A stretch of DNA of 64,000 bases from Pseudomonas sp. LD120 (GTDB lineage Bacteria > Pseudomonadota > Gammaproteobacteria > Pseudomonadales > Pseudomonadaceae). Below, piece after piece: positions 18,701 to 27,333 of the stretch. Each line of letters opens with the position of its first letter. The stretch's first letter is position 1. Where the stretch lies: contig NZ_WVHL01000005.1 of assembly GCF_009861525.1 (NCBI RefSeq), forward strand, positions 1,364,001 to 1,428,000. Reading direction: 5' to 3'. The position numbers and the translations under genes were made by a program. The notes beneath the pieces were generated by a model that saw only the letters and a program-made list of their open reading frames with translations, was not told the DNA's origin and ran no database searches.

Positions 18701-19661
18701 CCAGCGCCGTCTGCTGCAGCGTCAGTGGTCCGAGACCAGCTACCAGATCCAGCGCCTGCGGGACAACGCCGAGTGCGCCGAGCAGGAATTCGATGCCCTG
18801 CTGGAAGAAGACAATCCGGGCCTGAGCGTCAAGCTGGGCTTCGACGTCAACCAGGACATCGCCGCGCCTTACATCAAGAAAGGCCTGCGTCCCCAGGTGG
18901 CGGTGCTGCGCGAGCAGGGTGTCAACGGCCAGGTGGAAATGGCTGCGGCTTTCGACCGCGCCGGCTTCAACGCCATCGACGTGCACATGAGCGATATCCT
19001 CGCCGGTCGTGTCGACCTCAACGACTTCAAGGGCATGGTTGCCTGCGGTGGCTTCTCCTACGGCGACGTACTGGGCGCCGGTGAGGGCTGGGCCAAGTCG
19101 GCGCTGTTCAACAGTCGTGCGCGGGATGCCTTCCAGGGCTTCTTCGAGCGGACCGACAGTTTCACCCTGGGTGTGTGCAACGGTTGCCAGATGATGTCCA
19201 ACCTGCACGAGTTGATCCCGGGCAGCGAGTTCTGGCCGCACTTCGTGCGCAACCGCTCCGAGCAGTTCGAAGCCCGGGTGGCCATGGTCCAGGTCCAGGA
19301 GTCGAACTCGATCTTCCTGCAGGGCATGGCCGGTTCGCGGATGCCGATCGCCATCGCCCACGGTGAAGGCCATGCGGAGTTCGAAAGCGAAGAAGCACTG
19401 CTGGAAGCCGATCTGTCCGGTTGCGTGGCCCTGCGCTTCGTCGACAACCACGGCAAGGTCACCGAGCGTTACCCGGCCAACCCGAACGGTTCGCCACGCG
19501 GGATCACCGGTCTCACCAGCCGCGACGGTCGCGTCACCATCATGATGCCGCACCCTGAGCGGGTGTTCCGTGCCGTGCAGAACTCCTGGCGTCCGGATGA
19601 CTGGAACGAAGACGCGGCGTGGATGCGCATGTTCCGCAACGCTCGTGCCTGGGTGAATTGA
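15765..19661 (+). CDS. purL: Phosphoribosylformylglycinamidine synthase (single-chain PurL)
   Basis: Fourth step of de novo purine synthesis: FGAR + Gln + ATP to FGAM. The product has 1298 residues, the large gammaproteobacterial form that fuses the PurS-like N-domain, two AIR-synthase-related ATPase halves and a C-terminal class I glutaminase. The ATPase signature [20 protein letters not shown] is present near residue 295. The glutaminase nucleophile lies in [10 protein letters not shown], with the downstream partner His in [10 protein letters not shown]. The start [10 protein letters not shown] is the family N-terminus. The 286-base gap upstream, divergent from mltF, holds a TAGAAT box at 15716-15721 as a weak -10 candidate and nothing else recognised. 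Confidence 0.97.
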   Translation: [1298 protein letters not shown]

Positions 19662-19666
19662 GGCGG

Positions 19667-19978
19667 ATGTACAAGCTCAGCTTCTTCGTGCCTCCCAGCC
19701 ATGTGGAGCTGGTCAAGAGCGCTGTGTTCGCCGCCGGTGGCGGATGCATCGGCACTTACGACCAGTGCGCCTGGCAGGTGCTCGGCCAGGGCCAGTTTCG
19801 CCCGTTGGACGGCAGCCAGCCGTTTCTCGGGCAGACCGGTCAGGTGGAGCGAGTGGAGGAATGGAAAGTCGAGCTGGTGGTGGCCGATGAACTGATTGCT
19901 GACGCAGTGGCGGCCCTCAAGCACAGCCATCCCTATGAGACGCCGGCTTATGAGGTCTGGCGCCTGGAAGCGTTCTGA
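19667..19978 (+). CDS. NIF3-like / YqfO-type small protein
   Basis: A 103-residue cytoplasmic protein starting MYKLSFFVPPSHVE, 5 bases after the purL stop. It matches the small stand-alone domain that is inserted in YqfO/NIF3 proteins, a CutA/PII-like ferredoxin fold. The C-terminal HSHPYETPAYEVW is the signature of that domain. Biochemical function is not established. The position after purL is shared with PAO1 (PA3762, from memory), and the short spacing suggests co-transcription with purL up to the terminator that follows. Confidence 0.85.
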   Translation: MYKLSFFVPPSHVELVKSAVFAAGGGCIGTYDQCAWQVLGQGQFRPLDGSQPFLGQTGQVERVEEWKVELVVADELIADAVAALKHSHPYETPAYEVWRLEAF

Positions 19979-19998
19979 AGTTATCCACCGATAAAAAG

Positions 19999-20032
19999 CC
20001 CGCTGAACCGGAGACGCTCAGCGGGTTTTTTT
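19999..20032 (+). terminator. Intrinsic terminator after the purL operon
   Basis: A perfect 8-bp stem (CCCGCTGA/TCAGCGGG) with an 11-base loop and seven T residues. A-residues before the left arm make it potentially bidirectional, so it could also stop the converging nag operon. Confidence 0.9.
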
Positions 20033-20038
20033 GTGCCT

Positions 20039-20095
20039 TTTCGCCCGCAAGCCGGCGCCGGCGGGAGTGCAGTCGCGGCCGACTTGCCAGCGACA
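20039..20095. repeat. REP-like palindromic sequence
   Basis: CCCGC and GCGGG arms flank the palindrome GCCGGCGCCGGC just after the purL-operon terminator and before the nagE stop. A degenerate second half (CGGCCGACTTGCCAGCGA) follows. It resembles a single REP unit at a convergent gene junction. Confidence 0.5.
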
Positions 20096-20101
20096 GCATC
20101 G

Positions 20102-21808
20102 TCAAGCGTCCGCCACTACCTCCTGGCGCAGCAGGGTTTGCAAGGCCGCTTGTAATCCTCCGGCTTTCTCACCAATCAGCACGTGCCAGACATCCCCGTC
20201 CAGTCGCCGCGTACCCTGGCAACCCAGTGCCTGGAGTGCCGACTCCGACAAGTCCTGGCTGTCGCTCAACTGCACCCGCAGGCGGGTCAGCGCAACGCAG
20301 TCGGTCTGTAGCAGGTTGTCGCGGCCACCCAGGGCGTTGAGCCATTGCTGGGCTTCTTGGGGGGGGATGTCGATCGGCTGTGGATCCCCTTCACGGAGCG
20401 GCGCTGCCACTGTGCCGGTCGAGGTCGGCAGGGCCTGACGGATTGCATCGGCAATGCTGTCGGCCATCGGCCCTACCACCACCTGCAAACTGCCACCCTT
20501 GCCGGGTCGGACCACAGCCATGGCGCCCAAAGTTTTCAGTTCGGCGTCCGCAGCCAGGCTGCGATCGGCCAGTTCCAGGCGCAGGCGCGTGGTGCAGGCG
20601 CCGACGGTGATCAGGTTGCCCGCGCCGCCCAGGGCCTTGATGTAGGCCGCGGCGCGCTGATCGGCGTTGAGTTCGGGTTTCTCGCCGGAGGGGGTGTCTT
20701 CGCGTCCCGGTGTCTTCAGGTTGAAGCGGCGGATGCAGAAGTCGAACACCAGGTAGTACACCAGCGCATACAGCAGCCCCACTGGAAACACCTTCCAGCC
20801 ATTGGTGGAGCGGCCCCAGCCCAGGGCCATGTCGATGGCGCCTCCGGAGAAGGTGAAGCCCAGGTGGATGTTCAGCAGATTGGTCAGGGCCATGGCCAGG
20901 CCGGTCAGCAGTGCATGCGCCAGGTACAGCAGCGGGGCGAGGAACATGAAGGCGAATTCGATGGGCTCGGTGACCCCGGTCAGAAACGAGGTCAGGGCCA
21001 TGGATAGGAAGATCCCGCCCATTACCTTGCGCCGCTCCGGGCGGGTATTGCGGTACATGGCCAGGCACGCGGCGGGCAGGCCGAACAGCATCACCGGGAA
21101 CATTCCGGTCATGAACTGGCCGCCGTTGGGGTCGCCGGCGAAGTAGCGAGTCAGGTCGCCGGTGACCACGGCGCCGGTGCTCGGGTCGGTGAAACTGCCG
21201 AAGATGAACCAGGCCATGTTGTTCAGAATGTGGTGCAGGCCGGTGACGATCAGCAGGCGATTGAGCACCCCGAAGACGAAGGCACCGAAGCTGCCGCTCT
21301 CCAGCAGCAACTGGCCGAAGCTGTTGATGCTGTGCTGGATTGGCGGCCAGATCAGGCCGAACGCCACCCCCAGGCCAACGGCGCTGAAACCGGTGGCAAT
21401 GGGCACGAAGCGCCGGCCACCGAAGAACGCCAGGTACTCCGGCAGCTTGATGTCCTTGAAGCGGTTGTACAGGGCTCCGGCCATCAACCCGCTGATGATC
21501 CCGGCGAGCATGCCCATGTTGATGCTGGCGTCCAGCACCTTGAGGGTCGAGATCATCACCAGGTAGCCGATGGCCCCGGCCAGTCCGGCGGTGCCGTTAT
21601 TGTCCTTGGCAAAGCCCACGGCGATGCCGATGGCGAAGATCAACGCCAGATTGCCGAAGATCGACTGACCAGCGTCGTGGATGATGGCGATGTTCAGCAG
21701 GTCGGTGTCACCCAGGCGCAGCAACAGGCCGGCAATCGGCAGGATGGCGATGGGCAGCATCAGGGCGCGGCCGAGGCGTTGCAGGCCTTCGATGAAGTAC
21801 TGGTACAT
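20102..21808 (-). CDS. nagE: N-acetylglucosamine PTS permease, EIIC-EIIB-EIIB'
   Basis: Transports and phosphorylates N-acetylglucosamine across the inner membrane. The protein has 568 residues. Residues 1-365 are a Glc-family EIIC with about ten membrane segments, LHHILNN at 191-197 and the conserved GVTEPIEF at 278-285. EIIB spans about 380-460 with phospho-Cys405 in CTTRLR. A second EIIB-like domain spans about 483-565 and reads CVALTRLR, so the position of the phospho-Cys is Ala506, with a Cys two residues earlier. It carries no EIIA; that function is supplied by the fused EIIA-HPr-EI protein encoded 22 bases upstream. Last gene of the nag operon. Confidence 0.94.
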   Translation of the reverse strand: MYQYFIEGLQRLGRALMLPIAILPIAGLLLRLGDTDLLNIAIIHDAGQSIFGNLALIFAIGIAVGFAKDNNGTAGLAGAIGYLVMISTLKVLDASINMGMLAGIISGLMAGALYNRFKDIKLPEYLAFFGGRRFVPIATGFSAVGLGVAFGLIWPPIQHSINSFGQLLLESGSFGAFVFGVLNRLLIVTGLHHILNNMAWFIFGSFTDPSTGAVVTGDLTRYFAGDPNGGQFMTGMFPVMLFGLPAACLAMYRNTRPERRKVMGGIFLSMALTSFLTGVTEPIEFAFMFLAPLLYLAHALLTGLAMALTNLLNIHLGFTFSGGAIDMALGWGRSTNGWKVFPVGLLYALVYYLVFDFCIRRFNLKTPGREDTPSGEKPELNADQRAAAYIKALGGAGNLITVGACTTRLRLELADRSLAADAELKTLGAMAVVRPGKGGSLQVVVGPMADSIADAIRQALPTSTGTVAAPLREGDPQPIDIPPQEAQQWLNALGGRDNLLQTDCVALTRLRVQLSDSQDLSESALQALGCQGTRRLDGDVWHVLIGEKAGGLQAALQTLLRQEVVADA

Positions 21809-21830
21809 GGCGTCTCTCCGGGAATTTTTC

Positions 21831-24353
21831 TTATGGGTTCAGAGGCCAATGCCGGGCGCAGGCCTGGCGGACCGCGGCGGCACCTGGGAGGTCGAGCAGC
21901 GGCTGGCTCAGCCGGCGGCATTCGGCGGCATCCAACTGGCGCACCCGGTCCTTGATTTCCCCCACCTGCGGCGGGCTCACCGACAGTTCGCGCACGCCCA
22001 GGCCGATCAGCACCGGGGTGGCCAGGGGATCGCAAGCCAGGGCGCCGCAGACCCCGACCCAGCGTCCATGGCGCTCGGCGCCGGCGCAGGTCTGGGCGAT
22101 CAGTCGCAGCAGGGCCGGGTGCAGGGCATCGACCCGTGCCGCCAGCCCCGCATGATCGCGATCCATGGCCAGGGTGTACTGGGACAGATCGTTGGTGCCG
22201 ATGGACAGAAAGTCGGCGTGCTCGGCCAACTGTTCGGCCATCAGCGCCGCCGCCGGGACCTCGATCATTACCCCCAGTTGCGGGCGCTGGCTCAGGCCCA
22301 GTTCGGCAGCAAGTTCTTCCAGGCGCTGGCGGATGTGCAGCAGCTCGGCCACTTCGGTGACCATTGGCAACATCACCCGGCAGCGCTGCACCGGTGCGAC
22401 CTGGAGCAGCGCCCGCAGCTGTTGCTCCAGCAGTTGCGGGTGCGCCTGGGCCAGGCGGATGCCGCGCAGGCCCAGCACTGGGTTGGCTTCCATCGGCAAT
22501 GGCAGGTAGTCCAGTTGCTTGTCGCCGCCCACGTCAATGGTGCGGATGATCACCGGCTTGTCGCCCATGGCGTCCAATACCGCTTGGTAGGCCTGGCACT
22601 GTTCCGCTTCATCTGGCGCGGTGTGGCGATCAACGAACAGGAACTCAGTGCGCAACAGGCCAACGCCATCGGCGCCACCTCGATACGCGTCCCGGGCTTC
22701 ATCGCCGGAGGCAACATTGGCCGCCACCTCGATCGGTTGGTTGTCACGGGTCAGGGCGGGCTCATGGGCCCTTTGCTGTTGCCAGGCGCGCCGCTGGCGC
22801 AGGGTGTCGCCGGCCTGTTGCACCTGTTTGATGCGTTGCGGGTCGGGCGCCAGTTCCAGGCGTCCGCCATTGGCGTCCAGCACCACCTGGCGCTCATGGG
22901 CAATGGCCAGCACCTCCGGGCCCAGGGCCACCAGGCAAGGCAGGCCCTTGCCTCGGGCGAGGATCGCTACATGGGACGTGGCGCCGCCGGCGGCCATGCA
23001 CAGCCCGGCCACGCCTTGGGCGCTGAGCTGCAGCAGATCGGACGGGGTCAGCTCTTCGGCGGCGACTATTGCCCCGGGCGGCAGATCGTAGTGCCAGGCT
23101 TCCCCCAGCAGGGCGCGCAGGACCCGTTGCTGCAGGTCCCGCAGGTCATTGGCACGTTCCGCCAGCAGTGGGTTGCCCAGTTGCTGCAAGACCCGGCATT
23201 GCTCGGTGATCGCGGCACTCCAGGCATGGGCGGCGGCGCGGCCCCGGGCGATGGCGGCATCGGCGGCATCCAGCAGGGTGGGGTCTTCGAGCAAGGCCAG
23301 GTGCGCGTTGAAGATGTCCTGTTCCTGTTGGTCCCGACGCTGTCTGGCCTGTTCCAGGGTGTGGCGGATTTCCCCGCGCACCTGCTCCAGTGCGGCGCTC
23401 AAGGCTTGCCGTTGGGGCGCGGGCGGGTGCTGGTCATGATCTTCTGCCAGGACCATGGCGCGCAGTCGCATCAGCGGCCCGCTAACCAAGCCGGGGGCGG
23501 CGCAGACTCCGTGCAGTACTCCGTCCTCTGCGGGTCGCCGGGGCGCTGGGGCAGGGGGCAGCATTGCCTCATGGGCGTGCACCGCCATGGCGGTGCTGAG
23601 GGTTTTGAGCAGTGCCTGCAAGGCGAGCTCGCAATCGGCGCCCTGGCAATCGACCTGCACTTCATCCTGTTCACCGATGCCCAGGCCCATCAGGGCGATC
23701 AAGCTGGAGCAGGGCGCGCTGTTGTCCTTGAAGGTCAATTGCGAGTGGCTGTCGAAACGTGCGGCGGTCTGGCGCACCAGGGCCGCGGGGCGGGCATGCA
23801 GACCGCCGTGATGGGCGACCTTGACCCGCGCGCTGGCCTGCCGGCTGCTGGTGTCTGCTGTCGCCGGCCGCGCACCGGCGCCGGCGCGTCGGCTGATGTG
23901 CAGCAACGGCTCGCCCACCTTGACCGTCGACCCGCTCAGCGGGCGCAGCTCGAAACCTTCGCCATTGGTCAGGATCAGCAGGCTGATCAGGCTCCGGCAA
24001 TGTTGGGCCACGTGGTCCAGGTCCACCCGCAGCAGCGGTTGGCCAGCGCTGACCTCCTGGCCCTCCTTGACCAGCAAGGCAAAGCCCTCACCTTGCAACT
24101 CGACGGTGTCCAGGCCCAGGTGCAATAGCCACTCGGCACCATTGGTGGCGCGCAGGGTCAGCGCGTGCCCGGTGCGGGCCACTTGGATCACCCGGCCGGC
24201 GCAGGGGGCGTGAAGCGTATCGTTGAGCGGGTCGATGGCAATTCCGTCACCCATGGCACCACTGGCGAACACTGGGTCCGGGACGCTGTGCAGGGGCAGG
24301 ACGGGCCCACTTAACGGGGCACTGAGCGTCAGGTCGTTATTGTTGTTGTGCAT
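21831..24353 (-). CDS. PTS EIIA-HPr-EI fusion protein
   Basis: Supplies all soluble phosphotransfer steps from PEP to the membrane permease NagE. The chosen product has 840 residues. A Crr-type EIIA (about 10-155) has phospho-His78 in LLHLGLDTV. HPr (about 176-260) has His186 in HHGGLHARPA. Enzyme I (about 280-838) has His461 in GGATSHVAIL and the PEP-binding C-terminal barrel with GTNDLSQYTLAMDRD and VCGALACDP. I start at the ATG of MHNNNNDLTL, preceded by GGATGAG; an ATG six codons upstream and a TTG seven codons upstream are alternatives. It sits between the SIS gene (27-base gap) and nagE. Confidence 0.94.
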   Translation of the reverse strand: MHNNNNDLTLSAPLSGPVLPLHSVPDPVFASGAMGDGIAIDPLNDTLHAPCAGRVIQVARTGHALTLRATNGAEWLLHLGLDTVELQGEGFALLVKEGQEVSAGQPLLRVDLDHVAQHCRSLISLLILTNGEGFELRPLSGSTVKVGEPLLHISRRAGAGARPATADTSSRQASARVKVAHHGGLHARPAALVRQTAARFDSHSQLTFKDNSAPCSSLIALMGLGIGEQDEVQVDCQGADCELALQALLKTLSTAMAVHAHEAMLPPAPAPRRPAEDGVLHGVCAAPGLVSGPLMRLRAMVLAEDHDQHPPAPQRQALSAALEQVRGEIRHTLEQARQRRDQQEQDIFNAHLALLEDPTLLDAADAAIARGRAAAHAWSAAITEQCRVLQQLGNPLLAERANDLRDLQQRVLRALLGEAWHYDLPPGAIVAAEELTPSDLLQLSAQGVAGLCMAAGGATSHVAILARGKGLPCLVALGPEVLAIAHERQVVLDANGGRLELAPDPQRIKQVQQAGDTLRQRRAWQQQRAHEPALTRDNQPIEVAANVASGDEARDAYRGGADGVGLLRTEFLFVDRHTAPDEAEQCQAYQAVLDAMGDKPVIIRTIDVGGDKQLDYLPLPMEANPVLGLRGIRLAQAHPQLLEQQLRALLQVAPVQRCRVMLPMVTEVAELLHIRQRLEELAAELGLSQRPQLGVMIEVPAAALMAEQLAEHADFLSIGTNDLSQYTLAMDRDHAGLAARVDALHPALLRLIAQTCAGAERHGRWVGVCGALACDPLATPVLIGLGVRELSVSPPQVGEIKDRVRQLDAAECRRLSQPLLDLPGAAAVRQACARHWPLNP

Positions 24354-24380
24354 GGCGCAGTACTCATCCATCAAAGGGGC

Positions 24381-25391
24381 TTAGTGAGTGCGGGTCACTT
24401 TGCTCAGGTGGCGTGGTTGATCAGGGTCCATGCTGCGGGCCTCGGCCAGACTGGCGGCCATCACATAGAAACTCTGGATCGCCAGGATCGGGTCCAGTGC
24501 CGAGTGTTCCGCACGGTTCAGGGTCAGGTCCCGTTCACCGATGTCATCCGGGGCTGCCAGCAGGACCTTGGCGCCGCGCTGGCGCATGTCGGCGGCCAGG
24601 CTCAGCAACCCGCCCTGTTCGGCACCGCGAGGGGCGAATACCAGTAACGGGTAGTCGCGGTCTATCAGAGCCATCGGGCCGTGGCGCACTTCGGCGCTGC
24701 TGAAGGCTTCAGCCTGGATGGCTGAGGTTTCCTTGAGTTTGAGCGCGGCTTCTTGGGCGATGGCAAAGCCGGCGCCGCGACCGATCACCATCAGTCGCTG
24801 ACAATCACGCAGGGCGTTGACCGCCAGGTTCCAGTCCAGGGTCGCGGCTTGTTGCAGTCCCTCTGGCAGGGCCAGGCCAGCCTCCAGCAGAGGGCTGTCC
24901 TGGTTCCAGTGAGCAATCAGCCGGGCGCTGGCGCTGAGGGTGGCGATAAAACTCTTGGTCGCGGCCACGCTTTGCTCCGCACCGGCGTACAGCGCCAGGG
25001 AGAATTCGCTGGCGGCTTCCAGTGGGCTGTTTTGCGCATTGACCATGGCCACGCTCAGGGCGCCGCGCTTGCGCAGCAGGCGCACGCTGTTCACCAGGTC
25101 GGGGCTTTGCCCTGATTGCGAGAAGGCGAACACCGCTTGGCCGCTGACCCGCAAGGGGGCCTGTTGCATGGTCACCACCGACATCGGCAGCGAGGCCACC
25201 GGGATGCCCACCTGTTGCATGGTCAGGTAGGCGAAGTAGCTGGCGGCATGGTCGGAACTGCCCCGGGCCACGGTCATTGCTACCTGCGGTGGCTGACGGC
25301 GCAGACGGCCGGCGACCTCGATCAGCGACGGGTCCAGATGTTGCAGTTGGCTACTGACGCTAGCGTGCGAGGACAGCGCCTCTTCAAGCAT
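24381..25391 (-). CDS. SIS-domain glucosamine-6-phosphate deaminase/isomerase-like protein
   Basis: Predicted to convert glucosamine 6-phosphate to fructose 6-phosphate plus ammonia (NagB-II/AgaS type) after NagA has removed the acetyl group. The 336-residue protein has two SIS domains resembling the isomerase half of GlmS, with ARGSSDHAASYFAYL, FSQSGQSPDLV and ATKSFIATLSA in the first and the segment AEVRHGPMALI in the second. The amidotransferase N-terminus of GlmS is absent. The ATG overlaps the nagA stop by 8 bases; an in-frame TTG four codons earlier also exists. No NagB-I type gene is visible, so this is probably the pathway deaminase. Confidence 0.88.
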   Translation of the reverse strand: MLEEALSSHASVSSQLQHLDPSLIEVAGRLRRQPPQVAMTVARGSSDHAASYFAYLTMQQVGIPVASLPMSVVTMQQAPLRVSGQAVFAFSQSGQSPDLVNSVRLLRKRGALSVAMVNAQNSPLEAASEFSLALYAGAEQSVAATKSFIATLSASARLIAHWNQDSPLLEAGLALPEGLQQAATLDWNLAVNALRDCQRLMVIGRGAGFAIAQEAALKLKETSAIQAEAFSSAEVRHGPMALIDRDYPLLVFAPRGAEQGGLLSLAADMRQRGAKVLLAAPDDIGERDLTLNRAEHSALDPILAIQSFYVMAASLAEARSMDPDQPRHLSKVTRTH

Positions 25392-26490
25392 TTTTGAAGT
25401 CAATGTCTTCTCCTTCGACCATGACGGCGGTCAGTGTGAGTGCGCGGTCCAGGCGCACGCTGTCGGCCCAACTGCCAGGTTGCAGGCGGCCGCGTTCAGG
25501 GAGGCCGAGGTAGTCGGCGGGAAATTGCGACAGGCGCTGGGAAGCCTCGGCCAGGGGCAGGCCGATCTTCACCAGGTTGCGCAGCGCCTGGTCCATGGTC
25601 AGGGTGCTGCCGGCCAGGGTGCCGTCCGCCAGGCGCACGCCGCCCAGGCACTTGGTCACGGTGTGGCTGCCAAGCTGGTATTCACCGTCGGGCATGCCGG
25701 CGGCGGCGGTAGAGTCGGTGACGCAATACAGGCACGGGATCGAGCGCAGGGCCACGCGCATGGCGCCGGGGTGCACATGCAGCAGGTCGGGGATCAGTTC
25801 GGCGTACTGGGCGTGGGCCAGGGCGGCGCCGACGATCCCTGGCTCACGGTGATGCAGGGGGCTCATCGCGTTGTACAGGTGGGTGAAGCTGGTGGCGCCC
25901 GCGGCGAGGGCGGCAACGCCTTCTTCGTAGCTGCCCAGGGTGTGGCCGATCTGCATGCGTACGCCACGGGCACTGAGGGCGCGGATCAAGTCGTCGTGGC
26001 CGGCGATTTCCGGGGCAATGGTGATGACACGGATCGGCGCCAGTTCCAGGTAGTTCTCCACCTCGGCCAGTAGCGCGGTGTGCGCGAAATTGGGCTGGGC
26101 GCCGAGCTTGCCGGGGTTGATGTAAGGCCCTTCCAGGTGCACCCCCAGCACCCGTGCGCAACCTTGGAGGCGTTGCTCAGCGAAGGTCCCAAGCTGCGTC
26201 AGGACCTGGGCGATTTCTGCTCGCGGCGCAGTCATGGTGGTGGCCAGCAGCGAGGTGGTGCCGAACCTCAGATGGGTGCGGGTGATGGTCTGGAAGGCGT
26301 CGCGGCCTTGCATCACGTCCTTGCCGCCACCGCCGTGGACGTGCAGGTCGATAAAGCCCGGCAGCAGGTAGGGCAGGTCGTTGTCCGCCGGGTCGCAGGG
26401 GCTGCCTTGGATGGCGCTGACCTTGCCGTCCTGGTGGATCAGCCGACCGCGAACCCAGCCTTGGGGCGTGAGGATATTGTCTTCGGACAT
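25384..26490 (-). CDS. nagA: N-acetylglucosamine-6-phosphate deacetylase
   Basis: Hydrolyses GlcNAc-6-P to GlcN-6-P plus acetate, the first committed catabolic step. The 368-residue amidohydrolase has the metal-binding entry PGFIDLHVHGGGG near residue 45, the HLEGPYINP segment with a metal-ligand Glu near 125, the His of IGHTLG near 182, the THLYNAMSPLHHREPG substrate loop, and the catalytic Asp in YCVTDSTAAAGM. It follows nagR by 29 bases and overlaps the SIS gene by 8 bases, so translation is coupled. Confidence 0.96.
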   Translation of the reverse strand: MSEDNILTPQGWVRGRLIHQDGKVSAIQGSPCDPADNDLPYLLPGFIDLHVHGGGGKDVMQGRDAFQTITRTHLRFGTTSLLATTMTAPRAEIAQVLTQLGTFAEQRLQGCARVLGVHLEGPYINPGKLGAQPNFAHTALLAEVENYLELAPIRVITIAPEIAGHDDLIRALSARGVRMQIGHTLGSYEEGVAALAAGATSFTHLYNAMSPLHHREPGIVGAALAHAQYAELIPDLLHVHPGAMRVALRSIPCLYCVTDSTAAAGMPDGEYQLGSHTVTKCLGGVRLADGTLAGSTLTMDQALRNLVKIGLPLAEASQRLSQFPADYLGLPERGRLQPGSWADSVRLDRALTLTAVMVEGEDIDFKNA

Positions 26491-26519
26491 GGGCGTTTCT
26501 CTGGCTCCAGGGGGAGGAT

Positions 26520-27251
26520 TCAGCGTCGCAGTTCGGCGACGAAGTCGTAGTAGTCGTTACGGCAGTAGGTGTCGGTGACTTCGATCGGGGTGTTGTCTTC
26601 CAGGTAGCCGACCCGGGTCATCAGCAGCATGGCGGTGCCGGGAGCGATGCCCACCAGGGCGGCGAATTCGTCAGAGGCATTGATCGCCTGAATGTGTTGC
26701 AGGGCCCGAACCACGGGGCGACCGATGCTGTCGAGGTACTCGTAGAGCGAGTCGCCGACAGCCTCGGGCTGAGCAATGAGGGTGGCCGGCAGGGTGCTCA
26801 TCTCAATGGCCATCACCGCATCGTCGGCTTTGCGCAGGCGCTTGAGGCGCGCCACCTTGTCGTTGGGCGACAGGCCGAGGCGGATCAGCTCTTCGTGGGT
26901 CGGTGGGGTGATGGTGCGCTCCAGCCATTGGGAGCCTGGGACGAAGCCTTTTAGACGCAGCATCTCGCTGAAACTGGAAAGGCGTGACAAAGGTTGCTCA
27001 AGACGCGGTGTGATGAACGTCCCCGAGCCTTGACTGCGGCGTATCAGGCCTTGTTCGAACAACACCTCAAGGGCTTTGCGGGCGGTGACGCGGGAGATGC
27101 CCAGCAATTCGCTGAGGTTGCGCTCCGATGGCAGCGCTTGTTCGGCTTTCCATTGGCCGGCGTGAATCGCCGCTTCCAGGTTGCGGGCCAGTTGCAGGTA
27201 CAGCGGGGTCGGCTGGGTGTCGTCGGGACGCAGGGTCAGGAGGTGATTCAT
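26520..27251 (-). CDS. nagR: GntR/HutC-family transcriptional regulator of GlcNAc use
   Basis: A 243-residue regulator. The N-terminal winged helix-turn-helix (about 12-80) contains LPSERNLSELLGISRVTARKALEVL. The C-terminal UTRA ligand domain (about 95-240) is of the HutC/DasR type that senses phosphorylated amino sugars. The start MNHLLTLRPD was chosen because the longer frame adds 22 residues ahead of a normal winged-helix N-terminus. It is the first gene of the nag operon and its promoter contains an operator-like site, implying autoregulation and control of the entire operon. Some authors call the family member NagQ. Confidence 0.92.
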   Translation of the reverse strand: MNHLLTLRPDDTQPTPLYLQLARNLEAAIHAGQWKAEQALPSERNLSELLGISRVTARKALEVLFEQGLIRRSQGSGTFITPRLEQPLSRLSSFSEMLRLKGFVPGSQWLERTITPPTHEELIRLGLSPNDKVARLKRLRKADDAVMAIEMSTLPATLIAQPEAVGDSLYEYLDSIGRPVVRALQHIQAINASDEFAALVGIAPGTAMLLMTRVGYLEDNTPIEVTDTYCRNDYYDFVAELRR

Positions 27252-27304
27252 CTGTAGGGTTTCCGATGCGGTTTTTAGGTTGTTGTCGCCCGGTAGTGCT
27301 GAAA

Positions 27305-27333
27305 AAACTAATACCACTTAAATACCATGTCAA
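27305..27333 (-). promoter_or_regulatory. nag operon promoter with embedded operator
   Basis: On the minus strand, TTGACA at 27333-27328 and TAGTTT at 27310-27305 are separated by 17 bases. The spacer itself is the operator-like sequence TGGTATTTAAGTGGTAT. Its core CTAATACCACTTAA (27308-27321, plus-strand reading) recurs inverted at 27398-27411. A repressor bound here would block RNA polymerase directly. Confidence 0.65.

Noticed and set aside
15600..19553. A 1317-codon open frame on the minus strand opposite purL
   Set aside because: It is the antisense shadow of purL: long stop-free complementary frames are expected in high-GC genes with strong third-position bias, and the translation is His/Val/Gly/Gln-rich without domain features.
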